The notes below the pieces were generated by a model, which saw only the letters and a program-made list of their open reading frames with translations, was not told the origin of the DNA and did not search any database. From Natronorubrum texcoconense (GTDB lineage: Archaea > Halobacteriota > Halobacteria > Halobacteriales > Natrialbaceae): DNA of 60,158 nucleotides. The DNA lies in the NCBI RefSeq assembly GCF_900100335.1, contig NZ_FNFE01000011.1, forward strand, positions 1 to 60,158. Reading direction: 5' to 3'. The position numbers and the translations under genes were made by a program. The number at the start of each line of letters is the position of its first letter. Within the stretch, counting starts at the first letter, position 1. Shown here piece after piece: positions 17,202-26,298 of this stretch.

Positions 17202-18389
17202 ATGTCAGAGACAACACAAACACACCAAGAGTCACAACCACGACTCCAGGCGGACAGACGAGAGGTACTGAAAGCGACCGGGGCGGCGATCGCGTTCGTA
17301 GTCGTCGGCCGGAGCGGGATCGAACGGGCAACTGCATCCGATGATGACGATGCACCCACGCTGACGACTGATGCAACGACTCCAGGCGACACGGCTATCC
17401 AGGCCAGAGTCTACGAGTACACTGACGATGATGGCGGCGAGTTGGTAAACAGCGACTCCATCGAGATTGATGACGGAACGAACGACTACGATCTTGCTGG
17501 AATCGAAGGCTCAGAGGACTACTACTACGACTTCGAGATCGAACTCGGATCGAACGATAATGAGGTGTCGCCGGAGTTCGTCGAAGCGATCCTCGAAATA
17601 CCTCTCGACCCAAACGATTTCGAACACAGATCACAGTCAACCGACGAGTGGTCAGAAGTCCCAGAGAACGCCGAAATCGTCTACGACGAGTACCGTCTTC
17701 GAAAGTACCAGCCGAGGATTTCGATGGACTCGGACACTCGCCGTGGAAGCGACGGGATGTTCGCCTTCGTCGCCGACTCGGATGACGAAGACACGTTCGT
17801 GTGTTGTTATTGGCTCGACCTTCCGAAAGCCGAAACGGCGTGGGTGGACTTTAACAGCCAACTCGGCTCTCACAAGCCGATCTACGTGTTCGTCGACGAA
17901 GAGACAGAAGAAATTGAGGAGATCGTGTATTCGGGATACCAGTACCTCGCGGCCGATGTCCAACCGGACGAAGACGACCTTGAACAATCCCGTGGTGATG
18001 AGCCAACCCACGCGAGTTTCGAGGTGATCGACCCGTGGAACCACTTGTCGTTCAAAGATGACGGCCGGGGGTCGTTCCCCGAATTGCACGCACTCGAGGA
18101 GACGCGATCCACATGGACGGATCACGGCTGGTACGATGCCGCTGATGCGATCGCAGTCGAAGACCCGTGGCAGATGCGCAACCGGGAGATGTGGTGGGAC
18201 GATAGCTGGACGTCGTTCTCTGCCCGATACGTCAACATAGCTCGCCGGCTCGGAGCTGCGGGCGGCGAGCACGCAGACGAGCTGCGGGTGGGAAGCGCAG
18301 ACGGCTGGTTTTCGTTCGACTTCGATTTCGACTTGAGCTGGCCGTGGTCTGACGACGAAGACGACGATACCGAATCCAACGGAGAGTAA
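17202..18389 (+). CDS. Tat-exported protein, paralogue B
   Basis: 395 residues. The Tat motif DRREVLKATGAAIAFVVVG lies unusually deep (about residues 23-41). After an extra N-terminal domain (about 50-160) the paralogous part follows: CCYWLDLPKAETAWVDF, KPIYVFVDEETEEIEEIVYS, PWNHLSF, HGWYDAADAIAVEDPW and WWDDSWTSFSARYVNI. These match paralogue A in order and spacing. The highly acidic C-terminus ends DDEDDDTESNGE. Two diverged neighbouring copies suggest a heteromeric surface component. Confidence 0.8.
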   Translation: MSETTQTHQESQPRLQADRREVLKATGAAIAFVVVGRSGIERATASDDDDAPTLTTDATTPGDTAIQARVYEYTDDDGGELVNSDSIEIDDGTNDYDLAGIEGSEDYYYDFEIELGSNDNEVSPEFVEAILEIPLDPNDFEHRSQSTDEWSEVPENAEIVYDEYRLRKYQPRISMDSDTRRGSDGMFAFVADSDDEDTFVCCYWLDLPKAETAWVDFNSQLGSHKPIYVFVDEETEEIEEIVYSGYQYLAADVQPDEDDLEQSRGDEPTHASFEVIDPWNHLSFKDDGRGSFPELHALEETRSTWTDHGWYDAADAIAVEDPWQMRNREMWWDDSWTSFSARYVNIARRLGAAGGEHADELRVGSADGWFSFDFDFDLSWPWSDDEDDDTESNGE

Positions 18390-18391
18390 TC

Positions 18392-20248
18392 ATGGCTGAA
18401 CTCATTAACAATCCATACGCGACTGTCGACTGGGGTGCAGCGAGCCAATTAAAGGTGATGAGCCACCTTCACCCGTCCAAACTGGGGTCTCAGCAAGACA
18501 TCGTAGATGCAGTCGAAGATGCGGGAGTAGATTTCGCTTGGATGGGGGATCGTGGAGACGATCAACCTCCATGGCCGTGGGATGCCGAACCCTCTGGAAC
18601 ACTGTTTCAGGACGCTGGAACGGAGACTCGGACCCAGACTGACGAATACGAGGACTACCATTGGGACGAGGATAATGACGACCACATGATTACCATGTAC
18701 TCCGACAAGTACGTTCCAGATGACTTCGTCAAAGAACAAGACGATGTTATCGAGACAGTCGGAGCTGACACTGAATATCACGAAGATGGCGGGTTAGTAT
18801 ATCTTGCTCACACTTGGGACGCTGATAACCCCAGAGACTACGATTACTACCTCAGAATCTTTAGCGAATGGTCTCCATCTGACGGATTACTCGGAGGGTC
18901 AACGTATACGAGGCGGTGCCCGAATCCAGAAGACGACAGTATCCAGTGGGACCATCGAGAACGCGAGGGAATGTGGGACGACATCTTAACGGAACTTGCT
19001 CCGGAGTATGTTCCGTATCTGTTGACCGAAGACGATGCTGAAACCCTCTCTGGCGACAGTTGGGATGGCGGGTTCGATCTTCGGTGGCTAACAATCCCGG
19101 TCACAGACGTCGGTTCCCTTTCCGAAGAACGGCCCCCCGAAATCAATGATGCACTGCGGTCTGGGGCGTTCATATCTAATTATCGGACTGACAAGAGCAT
19201 TGATCCGCCAACTGTCAATGCGATCTACGTGGACGAAGATTCCAAAGAGATCACTGTCGACGCCAGCGGCTACGATTACATCGACTGGGTCTCAAACGGC
19301 GAAGTAATCCATACCGGGAGCACGTTCGACTACGGTTCCAATTCCGATCTTGGAGCATATGTCCGACCACGGCTTGTCAGACAAGAGAACCCAGAGAGCG
19401 GATCACTGATACAGCCGTTTACGTTCGAGGGCGCACCCCGCGATCTCGAGTCCGAGTTCAGCAGATACGGCGTTGCGAGGACTGGGTTACAATCACCGTC
19501 AGATGGGCGAATCACCCTCTCTGATGTCGATTGGAACGAATTGGAGCACCAAGAAAACATCTTGGTGGACGATGGTCCGATCACGTTAGAACCTCCTGAG
19601 GAAACCGATGTCCCAGAGAGCACGATCGCCCATTATGATGCACAATCTGCGTTCGGCGAAGGTGACGATGGCACTTCAATCTCGACGTGGACGGACGAAT
19701 ACAATGGCTTTGACCTGACTGGCGATTCCCCTACGCTTCGGGCAGACGGTATCAATGGATACCAAAGCGTTGAATTCGACGGTAGCGGCGACGTATTGAA
19801 TACCGATACGGGCGCGAATGATCAACCGATCACTGTCTTCGCAGTGGTTGAACTTCTGGGCGGTGAATCGGACCATCAGATTTTCTGGGGTGACAACTCC
19901 TCTGATGAGTTCTGGATGGCACAGGGTGCGAGTGACGGATGGAACTCAATTTCGACATCTGAGGGAGATAGGATTGATGGTAACTTCAGCACGCAAGGAG
20001 AGGCCATCATCATGGTCGCTGTCTTCGACGGATCGAACAGCTTCATCAGGGAAAACGGGGAAGAAACCGCAAGCGGAAATCTCGACTCTGATGTTCTTGA
20101 GGGCCTCTCGATCGGTGACGTTGGCTCACGAGATAATAACTGGCACGGGCTCGCCGGCGAGTTCTTAGTTGTTGGCGACCGGTTGGACACGGACCAGATT
20201 CAGGAGTGGGAAGAGAAACTCTCCGAAAACTGGGACATCTCGATATGA
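18392..20248 (+). CDS. PHP-like N-terminus plus LamG/concanavalin-like C-terminus, 618 residues
   Basis: Near the N-terminus LKVMSHLHPSKLGSQQDIVD, then AVEDAGVDFAWMGDRGD, resembles the first motifs of PHP-family metal phosphoesterases (H-x-H, then a G...D pair), though the full ligand set was not traced. An Ig-like linker (IDPPTVNAIYVDEDSKEITV) leads to a C-terminal domain typical of LamG/ConA lectin folds (DVPESTIAHYDAQS, SVEFDGSGD-like, VFAVVELLGG, WHGLAGEFLVVGDRLD). No signal peptide is visible although the neighbours are exported. It starts 3 bases after the preceding stop. Confidence 0.65.
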   Translation: MAELINNPYATVDWGAASQLKVMSHLHPSKLGSQQDIVDAVEDAGVDFAWMGDRGDDQPPWPWDAEPSGTLFQDAGTETRTQTDEYEDYHWDEDNDDHMITMYSDKYVPDDFVKEQDDVIETVGADTEYHEDGGLVYLAHTWDADNPRDYDYYLRIFSEWSPSDGLLGGSTYTRRCPNPEDDSIQWDHREREGMWDDILTELAPEYVPYLLTEDDAETLSGDSWDGGFDLRWLTIPVTDVGSLSEERPPEINDALRSGAFISNYRTDKSIDPPTVNAIYVDEDSKEITVDASGYDYIDWVSNGEVIHTGSTFDYGSNSDLGAYVRPRLVRQENPESGSLIQPFTFEGAPRDLESEFSRYGVARTGLQSPSDGRITLSDVDWNELEHQENILVDDGPITLEPPEETDVPESTIAHYDAQSAFGEGDDGTSISTWTDEYNGFDLTGDSPTLRADGINGYQSVEFDGSGDVLNTDTGANDQPITVFAVVELLGGESDHQIFWGDNSSDEFWMAQGASDGWNSISTSEGDRIDGNFSTQGEAIIMVAVFDGSNSFIRENGEETASGNLDSDVLEGLSIGDVGSRDNNWHGLAGEFLVVGDRLDTDQIQEWEEKLSENWDISI

Positions 20249-20490
20249 TGGCGTATTGATCAGTTCACACCCTCCTTACTGCCGGTTCGACGCCCCCACG
20301 ATAGCACCGAACACTTCGCAACGAACCCCATCAATCTACCGCATACAATGACCCGAACAACCCATCCAGAGAGACGAATCCACTACCAGAGCGGAGGCGT
20401 CCCGCCACCCTACGGTTAGGACGGCCCACGGACTGGCGATAGCACTGGCACGGGACTGACCCAATTCTTCAACACGAAACACAAACTCAA
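20249..20490. other. Intergenic region between structural genes
   Basis: 242 bases without a convincing gene. A 23-codon open frame (20348-20419) has no support. No clear T-run terminator was seen. The gap may carry an internal promoter for the abundant-looking protein that follows. Confidence 0.35.
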
Positions 20491-21534
20491 ATGAGAGATA
20501 TCACACAGCAATTCGGATCGATTCTAATGGTCATGGCGCTCGTGACGGCCGCGATCGGTATGGCCTTCGCGGGCGGCGCGGCCGCAACAACGGCAGAGAG
20601 CGACTACCAACTTGACGGCACCGACGAGGTCGAAGGCTTTGCGGCTGCAGACGACGAAAACGACACGGTCATCTACGAGACTGACCTGAACAGCGACTCC
20701 GTAGCCGACTTCGAGGAGCTGACCCTCGAGATCGCCTACGAGAACAACACGCTCGTCGAGTACGACGTCGACGACGCCGAAATCACGGGCGACGATGACG
20801 ATGCGACGCCGCTCGAGCTTGAGTGGACTGTCGAACACGCTGACCTCGAAAAGCTCCCTGGTGACGCTGGCGAAGTGACCGTTGCTGACGCCACGATCAC
20901 CGAACTCGAGGACGCTGAGGAAGCCGAGGCTGTCGAGACGGCTGACGAAATCGAATACGAGTTCGACAGTACGCACGCGGTCCGAACCGCCTTCTCGACT
21001 GACGATGACATTGTCTCGGAATTCGAGGCCAGCGACGACGATGACGGCATGTTCTCGAGCTTGGCCTTCTGGTCCTCGAGCGACGACATTGCGACCATCG
21101 AGGACGACATCGGAATTGATGGCGACAACACGAACGTGACGGTCTACAGCGAGGACAGTGGCATCACGGACGCGTTCGATGCCGAACTCGAGGACGCTGA
21201 CGACGGTGACCGCGTCGGCTACCTCATGACGTCGAACCTGGACGACGGTATTGTCTACGTCTTCGCAAGCGAGCCCGGCGAGAAGATCGGTGGCGACGAC
21301 GTTGACGAGGATGACACGTACATCGTGGCCCACGAGGGCGGCGAGTACGAGATCAACCTTGGCGACAACTACGAGGGCGAGGAGACGGCGAGTCTGAGCC
21401 TCACGGCGGGCGAGAAGTTCGACCGCTCCGCGCTTCAGGACGACCTGGACTACTCGCTCACTCAGGCATGGGGTCTTGACATGGACAGCATGTTCAGCCT
21501 CGACAACTGGGTCGACACGCTGACGTTCTGGTAA
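20491..21534 (+). CDS. Sec-exported acidic protein, 347 residues
   Basis: A clear signal peptide (LMVMALVTAAIGMAFAGGAA, cleavage around residue 35) and a mature chain extremely rich in Asp and Glu, predicted mostly beta, with repeated short VxxADxxITELED-type strands. The Trp-containing end (DNWVDTLTFW) is hydrophobic and could touch the membrane. Strong codon bias and its own upstream gap suggest high expression, perhaps the main shell component (inference). No family recognised. Confidence 0.75.
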   Translation: MRDITQQFGSILMVMALVTAAIGMAFAGGAAATTAESDYQLDGTDEVEGFAAADDENDTVIYETDLNSDSVADFEELTLEIAYENNTLVEYDVDDAEITGDDDDATPLELEWTVEHADLEKLPGDAGEVTVADATITELEDAEEAEAVETADEIEYEFDSTHAVRTAFSTDDDIVSEFEASDDDDGMFSSLAFWSSSDDIATIEDDIGIDGDNTNVTVYSEDSGITDAFDAELEDADDGDRVGYLMTSNLDDGIVYVFASEPGEKIGGDDVDEDDTYIVAHEGGEYEINLGDNYEGEETASLSLTAGEKFDRSALQDDLDYSLTQAWGLDMDSMFSLDNWVDTLTFW

Positions 21535-21634
21535 GCGCCCGACTCGAGCAGCAACTACCCAAAACCCTACCCTTTCTTCGACGCGACGGCGCTCCGTTGG
21601 ACGCACCACAGTTCGACTCTGTGGGGAGTGACTT

Positions 21635-22033
21635 ATGGCAACAGACCACAGCCACGGCCTTCCGGCCGACACGACCGACGGCAGATCGGCACTCACAGGC
21701 CTGCGGGAAGCCTGCGAGACCGTCCTCGAGACCGCCCTTCGACCGACGAGCATCGACGTTCGGGCGCGCTGTCAGCCCGACGGCGAGTTCCTCCAGGTCG
21801 ACGACAAGTGGGACCGAAAAACGTGGCGACACCAGCACTCTGCTGACCGCGTTCAACTCACTTCGAGCGGGCTGACCGGACACTGGTCACTCGAGCACCA
21901 GACAGGCGACGGCCGATTCGAGATCGTGGCAAGCGGCCTCGAGCGCGAAGACGCCTACGCACGCGCGGAGCAATACATGGCCGACCTCGCAGCCGTGGAA
22001 CAGCGCTGCCGTAGCGGACGAGCTGCGGACTAA
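21635..22033 (+). CDS. 132-residue soluble protein, unknown
   Basis: MATDHSHGLPADTTDGRSAL then LREACETVLETALRP (helix), a beta-rich middle (VRARCQPDGEFLQVDDKWDR) and a C-terminal helix with AYARAEQYMADLAAVEQ. No signal or membrane segment. It is separated by about 100 bases from the preceding gene and followed by the tRNA-like segment. Confidence 0.6.
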   Translation: MATDHSHGLPADTTDGRSALTGLREACETVLETALRPTSIDVRARCQPDGEFLQVDDKWDRKTWRHQHSADRVQLTSSGLTGHWSLEHQTGDGRFEIVASGLEREDAYARAEQYMADLAAVEQRCRSGRAAD

Positions 22034-22037
22034 GTTC

Positions 22038-22100
22038 GTGACCGACAGACCAGCGGCCGGGATGGCTCCATGCGGACGGGTTCGATTCCCGACGGTCGCA
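22038..22100 (+). ncRNA. tRNA-like element (acceptor stem and T-arm)
   Basis: GTGACCG (22038-22044) pairs with CGGTCGC (22093-22099) as a 7-base acceptor stem (one G-T pair), followed by a discriminator A. Directly 5' of the 3' strand is a T-arm: CGGG-TTCGATT-CCCG with the canonical 7-base TTCGATT loop. Only 31 bases separate acceptor and T-arm, about 10 too few for a D-arm plus anticodon arm. The only internal hairpin is ATGG-CT-CCAT (22062-22071). It may be a tRNA-derived attachment site, a decayed tRNA or a structured RNA. Confidence 0.4.
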
Positions 22101-22216
22101 TGTGCCCCGCTCGAGGCCTGGTATCGAGCACTGAGAGTAGCACTCGCGGGTCGCTTTCCACGGCCCGCGTTCTCACTCATCCCACCTCTCACCAGCCACA
22201 CCGCTTTTTCAGTACC

Positions 22217-22918
22217 ATGACATCCGAAGACCAAACCACGAGACGACAGCACCTGCTACGACTCGGCGGCGTCGCGCTGACGGCGATCGGCGGGACAACC
22301 TTCGCGTCGATGAGCACCAGTGCCGAGGAAACCGAATCGAAGGGCATCCTCACCGACGGTATCGAACTCGAGGGCGGCGACAATTGGGCGTTCGCCCGCG
22401 GACTCGGGGCGTTCGCCATGTCGATGGGCGGGTCGACCGGCGCCGAAACTCTCGCCGATCGGGCGCGAAACGAGTTCGGCAACAATACTGAACACTGGAT
22501 CAACTACGCGAATTGGCTCATCACCGAGTTCGACGACGTCCGCCCATCGGGCTCGGTGACAGTCAAACTCGACGTCGTCAAAACGAACTGGGTTGGCGAT
22601 GACGAGCGTGTCGAGACGGTCATCGACGCCACGTTCGACGAAGAAGCCTACGAGTACACCGACCTCGAGTGGCGGATCGACACGGCTGACGAGCCTGATT
22701 TCGAGGCCGAAATCCGCAACTCGGCGGCCGAAAACGCTCCCGACGAGCTGCAAGAGTATCGCCGGGAGTTCATCGACGAGGACGGCGACGACCACGACCT
22801 CCCCGACGAGGCGTACGTCTCGAGGCTCGCGGGGAAGTACATGCCTGCGGTCGTGTTGGGCGAGGACGGCCAGAACGTCCTCGAACTCCTGGTCGGCGAC
22901 CTGAACGGGGACTCATAA
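22217..22918 (+). CDS. Tat-exported protein, 233 residues
   Basis: ATG at 22217, then TTRRQHLLRLGGVALTAIGG, a Tat signal. The mature part begins acidic (AEETESKGILTDGIELEGGD), contains an alpha-helical segment (LADRARNEFGNNTEHWINYA) and a beta-rich SVTVKLDVVKTNWVGDDE region, and ends with helices. No enzyme motif was seen. It belongs to the run of exported proteins before the membrane-protein section. Confidence 0.75.
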   Translation: MTSEDQTTRRQHLLRLGGVALTAIGGTTFASMSTSAEETESKGILTDGIELEGGDNWAFARGLGAFAMSMGGSTGAETLADRARNEFGNNTEHWINYANWLITEFDDVRPSGSVTVKLDVVKTNWVGDDERVETVIDATFDEEAYEYTDLEWRIDTADEPDFEAEIRNSAAENAPDELQEYRREFIDEDGDDHDLPDEAYVSRLAGKYMPAVVLGEDGQNVLELLVGDLNGDS

Positions 22919-22930
22919 CCCAAACAGATC

Positions 22931-23119
22931 ATGATCGGGCGAGACGGCCGCAAACGCGACCGGAAGGGGCGATTCTCGAAATGGGATTCGGACGAACACG
23001 CAGATCACGGCCACCGAGCGCACGAGCGCTGGTTTCAGACCCAGTTTCGGCGGCTACGGTGGTTCGTCGGCGGCCTGCTACCGGGCCGCGGGCGGAACAG
23101 ACGCGGACCGCGGAAATAA
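22931..23119 (+). CDS. 62-residue basic protein
   Basis: MIGRDGRKRDRKGRFSKWDS followed by HRAHERWFQTQFRRLRWFVG and an RG-rich end. Its strong positive charge is unusual in a haloarchaeal proteome and suggests contact with DNA, RNA or acidic membrane lipids. Twelve bases separate it from the preceding gene and 15 from the next. Confidence 0.5.
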   Translation: MIGRDGRKRDRKGRFSKWDSDEHADHGHRAHERWFQTQFRRLRWFVGGLLPGRGRNRRGPRK

Positions 23120-23134
23120 CGGAGACAGACACTC

Positions 23135-23485
23135 ATGGGAATACTCAAAAACGCACGACAGTACGCGAATAAGGCATCGCTCGACGACTTCGTACCGGAG
23201 TGGCTACTCCGATACACGATCTACGCGCCACCGAACGCTATCCTCGGTGAGACACCCGAGAAACAGGTCGAAGGATCGATCATCATGATGATCTGGTCGG
23301 TCAAAACGGGGCTGTTCACGGGCGGCGTAACGGCTATCTTCGTTTTCTTCTGGGGGATTTTCCTGATGATCGGCGTCCTCCGGTGGAGCGACTGGTTCGG
23401 TAGCCGCTACGACACTGCTCGCTCGACGCTGATACCGGGGATGGGAGGTAATGGGAGCTACAAAATCCGGCGCGGTGATAAGTAA
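23135..23485 (+). CDS. Membrane protein, 116 residues
   Basis: An N-terminal amphipathic region (LDDFVPEWLLRYTIYAPPN) is followed by one long hydrophobic span (about 60-85, FTGGVTAIFVFFWGIFLMIG) and a basic tail ending KIRRGDK. The SIIMMIWSVKT stretch may form a second, shorter span. It starts the membrane-protein half of the operon. Confidence 0.7.
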   Translation: MGILKNARQYANKASLDDFVPEWLLRYTIYAPPNAILGETPEKQVEGSIIMMIWSVKTGLFTGGVTAIFVFFWGIFLMIGVLRWSDWFGSRYDTARSTLIPGMGGNGSYKIRRGDK

Positions 23486-23487
23486 CC

Positions 23488-24750
23488 ATGCCGAGAAAAG
23501 GATCTAACGGCCCGCGGGGAAGTGGCCGGCGAACGGACCTCATGAACGCGCTCCGGCGCGGTGAGCGAACGATATTCATGACGATTTCGAAGGTGTTCGT
23601 CGTGTTCCTGTTCCTCATCTTCGCTGTGATATCGGTCGCGAACAACTCGGCTTTCGTCGCCGCCCTCGCTGGCGTCGGCGTGTTCGTTACGGCCGCCGTG
23701 TTGTTCCCACTCGAGCAGATCCGGGACGGCCTCGAGTGGTTCAACGAGGGTGGCGCGGGGAAGTGGCTCCACAACGGCTACCTTCGCGTGATGCCCGGCC
23801 GATCGCCCGATGATCGACGCCGAGGCCAGATCGGGCCGAAGACACTCCTCGCACTCGCGATGGTCGTCCTCATGGTCTCGAGTCTCGCAATCGCAGGCGT
23901 CGCGATGGCAGACGAAGATAGCAACGAGACGGCGACGGTCACACACGACGAGTACCTCACTGACGGCGCGTACGCCGCGGAGTTTAACGACTCCTCGAGC
24001 GTCGAACTCACCGACCGGAACGTGAAAACGTCGATCGAAGAAACCGACGCGTTTGTGCGTGTCAAGGCTGACAACCCCAACTCCTACGCGGTCGAAGTGA
24101 CGATGAAAGTCCATCAAGACATCATCCCGCCCGCGGAAGTGGGCGACGTCTCCGATACTGACGACGACGTGACGGCGTCGTGGGAGAACACCCACGACTT
24201 CGAACAAGACGAGTCCTACACCGAGATTACGTTCACGATGGATGCCAACTCCGACGTGACGTTCGCGCCGTCGAAAGTCCGAATCCATACGATGGCGTGG
24301 AAAGACACCGCCACCAGCGGTGACGGATGGCTCGACCGGATTACGAGCCCCTTCGGCAGTGAAGGCGATCTCGAGGAACGAACCTACACGCTGAACTCGA
24401 GTGACGGTTCGATTCAGACTGTCCCACTCCAGAACAACGACGGGCAGTCGATCGACGATTGGCACGCTGTCTACCGCACGGGGCCAGACGATGATTGGAC
24501 GCCGATCACGACTGATAGCTCCGACGCGGCGTTTTATCGGACTGCAAGCGGTGGCGAGGCGGTTAAGTTCCACTTCGACACGGACAACTACGCCGACGGC
24601 GAGGTCGAAGTCGAGTTTACGGCCGACCCGAACTTACGCGACCAGTTCACCTATGAGATCCGGTCGCTCACGGCAGGCTGGACGGATATGGTCAGCTTCG
24701 ATATCCTGTCGGTGAGCGCGCCGACGTCGGCCACTGAGGTGATACCATGA
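23488..24750 (+). CDS. Membrane protein with large extracytoplasmic domain, 420 residues
   Basis: A basic N-terminus, two spans (about 30-50 and 52-72), a cytoplasmic linker (RVMPGRSPDDRRRGQIGPKT) and a third span (about 112-134) lead to an exported beta-rich domain of some 270 residues (NETATVTHDEYLTDGAYAAE onward) containing VEVTMKVHQDII. The last residues are only weakly hydrophobic. The stop overlaps the next start by 4 bases. It could be a scaffold linking the membrane complex to surface proteins. Confidence 0.75.
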   Translation: MPRKGSNGPRGSGRRTDLMNALRRGERTIFMTISKVFVVFLFLIFAVISVANNSAFVAALAGVGVFVTAAVLFPLEQIRDGLEWFNEGGAGKWLHNGYLRVMPGRSPDDRRRGQIGPKTLLALAMVVLMVSSLAIAGVAMADEDSNETATVTHDEYLTDGAYAAEFNDSSSVELTDRNVKTSIEETDAFVRVKADNPNSYAVEVTMKVHQDIIPPAEVGDVSDTDDDVTASWENTHDFEQDESYTEITFTMDANSDVTFAPSKVRIHTMAWKDTATSGDGWLDRITSPFGSEGDLEERTYTLNSSDGSIQTVPLQNNDGQSIDDWHAVYRTGPDDDWTPITTDSSDAAFYRTASGGEAVKFHFDTDNYADGEVEVEFTADPNLRDQFTYEIRSLTAGWTDMVSFDILSVSAPTSATEVIP

Positions 24751-25049
24751 ACATTACACAGAGCGTCGTAATCGTACTCGTCGGCCTGTTCCTGTTCGCG
24801 AACCTGCTCCATCCCGGTGGCTGGATACTGACGCTGCTTATCGTCGCCGTGATTATCGCTCTGTACGCACTCCTCGAGTTCGTTCCCGAGTATCTGCTCG
24901 TCACGAACCAGGGGAAAAACGCCCGGAAGAACAACCGCAGACAGCGCCGGGCCAGTGGATTGAACCCGTTCAGCCGAAACTCGAGCCGAGAGGGCGACGC
25001 TCGAGACTCGAGCACCCAGACCAATCAGACCGGAGGGAACGATGAGTGA
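24747..25049 (+). CDS. Small membrane protein, 100 residues
   Basis: Two hydrophobic helices (about 5-20 and 25-48) are followed by a basic cytoplasmic tail (NARKNNRRQRRASGLNPFSR). It overlaps both neighbours (4 and 8 bases), typical of translationally coupled subunits. Confidence 0.7.
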   Translation: MNITQSVVIVLVGLFLFANLLHPGGWILTLLIVAVIIALYALLEFVPEYLLVTNQGKNARKNNRRQRRASGLNPFSRNSSREGDARDSSTQTNQTGGNDE

Positions 25050-25356
25050 ACTGGCCGTCGTCGGAGCGATCGTGGCCGTCGGGCTACTCGGCGGCTGGAT
25101 CCTGAGCATTCGCTATCACAGCGAGTCGCGCCAACTTGAGAGCATCGCTCGAATCCCGTTCAATCTGGTGTGGATTCTCGCCGGAATCTTCTCGATTCTC
25201 GGCGGCTACACGATCACTGGTGTTATCGTACTCGTGCTGTGGAGCTATTTCTTCTTTAGCAACGCCCGGCGCGCTCGAAACGGGGATATCCAGATGAACT
25301 CTGGCGGCTGGCGTCAGCGCGCTGGCAACTGGAACCCCTACAACCGCTCAGACTGA
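25042..25356 (+). CDS. Small membrane protein, 104 residues
   Basis: Hydrophobic segments near 1-20, 38-52 and 54-70, then an Arg/Asn/Gly-rich tail (SNARRARNGDIQMNSGGWRQ). The basic-tail plan is the same as in the preceding protein, so the two may be distant paralogues or partners. Confidence 0.7.
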   Translation: MSELAVVGAIVAVGLLGGWILSIRYHSESRQLESIARIPFNLVWILAGIFSILGGYTITGVIVLVLWSYFFFSNARRARNGDIQMNSGGWRQRAGNWNPYNRSD

Positions 25357-25374
25357 CGTTTTTCGTCGCGTTCG

Positions 25375-25403
25375 AATTTATAAATCCACTCCGAATCATG
25401 ACA
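25375..25403 (+). promoter_or_regulatory. Internal TATA box
   Basis: TTTATAAAT (about 25375-25383) lies 20-28 bases before the ATG at 25403. A leaderless internal start here would allow the distal half of the operon, including the ATPase, to be expressed separately. Confidence 0.5.
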
Positions 25404-25639
25404 TGACCAGCTTTCGAAACCACACGACCGGCAGCGTGACGACGAACAACAAATCGATTCAACTCTATTTCGGCGTCAAGTTCTCGAGAGCGCCACAGAA
25501 CCCGCTGCGGAATGCGCGGGAGTACGTGGCGTTCTGTGACTCTGGCGTCGTGGTAGTGTTCCCGACCGACCGACTCCCGGCGTTCCCACTCGAGATAACG
25601 CCACCAGAGGAGTTCGACGTTCTCGAGACCACACTATGA
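25403..25639 (+). CDS. 78-residue beta-rich protein
   Basis: MTSFRNHTTGSVTTNNKSIQ, then alternating beta strands (YVAFCDSGVVVVFPTDRLPA) with one Cys. No membrane segment. The internal TATA box before it argues that it opens a sub-operon. Its stop overlaps the next start (ATGA). Confidence 0.6.
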   Translation: MTSFRNHTTGSVTTNNKSIQLYFGVKFSRAPQNPLRNAREYVAFCDSGVVVVFPTDRLPAFPLEITPPEEFDVLETTL

Positions 25640-26298
25640 GCACTCACACCCCACCCACGGACGGCCAACAGGCGACCGAACAGCAACGTACGGAGCTTTC
25701 GGAACTCCGGCGGAAGCTATCGAACAAATACGAGTACATCCGCGACGACGACCCGGAGCTATTCGAGGAGATCGACACGTTCCTTCGGACATCGTCGACG
25801 CTCCACGACGGGAGTATCGGCAGCGCGGTCAAATCCGAACTGCGCGAACTGAAACGTGACAAGAAGATGCGCGACCACCGCGGCGTCGAAGACCCGGAAG
25901 CGGCTTTCCCCGATGACTGCGAGGGCTGTCCGCACTACGGCGTCGTCTGCCCGATGGTCAAACGTTACTCCGTGACGAAAACGATCGAACGGATTCTCCG
26001 GCGTGCGGAGAGTGACGAACAGGTGCTCGAGAAACTGACCGACGTGGCGATCGAACAGGACTGTCACGTTATTCTCGACGTGCTCGAGGAGTGCCAGGGC
26101 TCGTACACGGAGTTCCTACAGGAAGGCTATGAACTGAACGCACGAGCAGTCAAGGCACTCACCGGACCGGGTGAGACGACCGACAGCGACGGCGTGACGA
26201 CGTCGTTCGACGACGGACCGTCGCCCGAGGACAAACAACGCATGGAGGACACAATCGAGGCCGTGATGGCCGACGATGAAGACGGTGATTCGTCGTGA
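25636..26298 (+). CDS. Cys-containing cytoplasmic protein, 220 residues
   Basis: A helical N-terminus (ELRRKLSNKYEYIRDDDPEL) is followed by DDCEGCPHYGVVCPMVKRYS, a C-x2-C-x6-C cluster that could bind zinc or an iron-sulfur cluster together with a later Cys. Helices follow (TIERILRRAESDEQVLEKLT), then an acidic disordered tail. Overlapping 4-base junctions on both sides place it inside the apparatus operon. Function unknown. Confidence 0.65.
   Translation: MSTHTPPTDGQQATEQQRTELSELRRKLSNKYEYIRDDDPELFEEIDTFLRTSSTLHDGSIGSAVKSELRELKRDKKMRDHRGVEDPEAAFPDDCEGCPHYGVVCPMVKRYSVTKTIERILRRAESDEQVLEKLTDVAIEQDCHVILDVLEECQGSYTEFLQEGYELNARAVKALTGPGETTDSDGVTTSFDDGPSPEDKQRMEDTIEAVMADDEDGDSS

Noticed and set aside
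22038-22100. A functional tRNA gene
   Set aside because: The space between acceptor and T-arm is about 10 bases too short and no anticodon arm of 5 pairs forms; it is kept only as tRNA-like.
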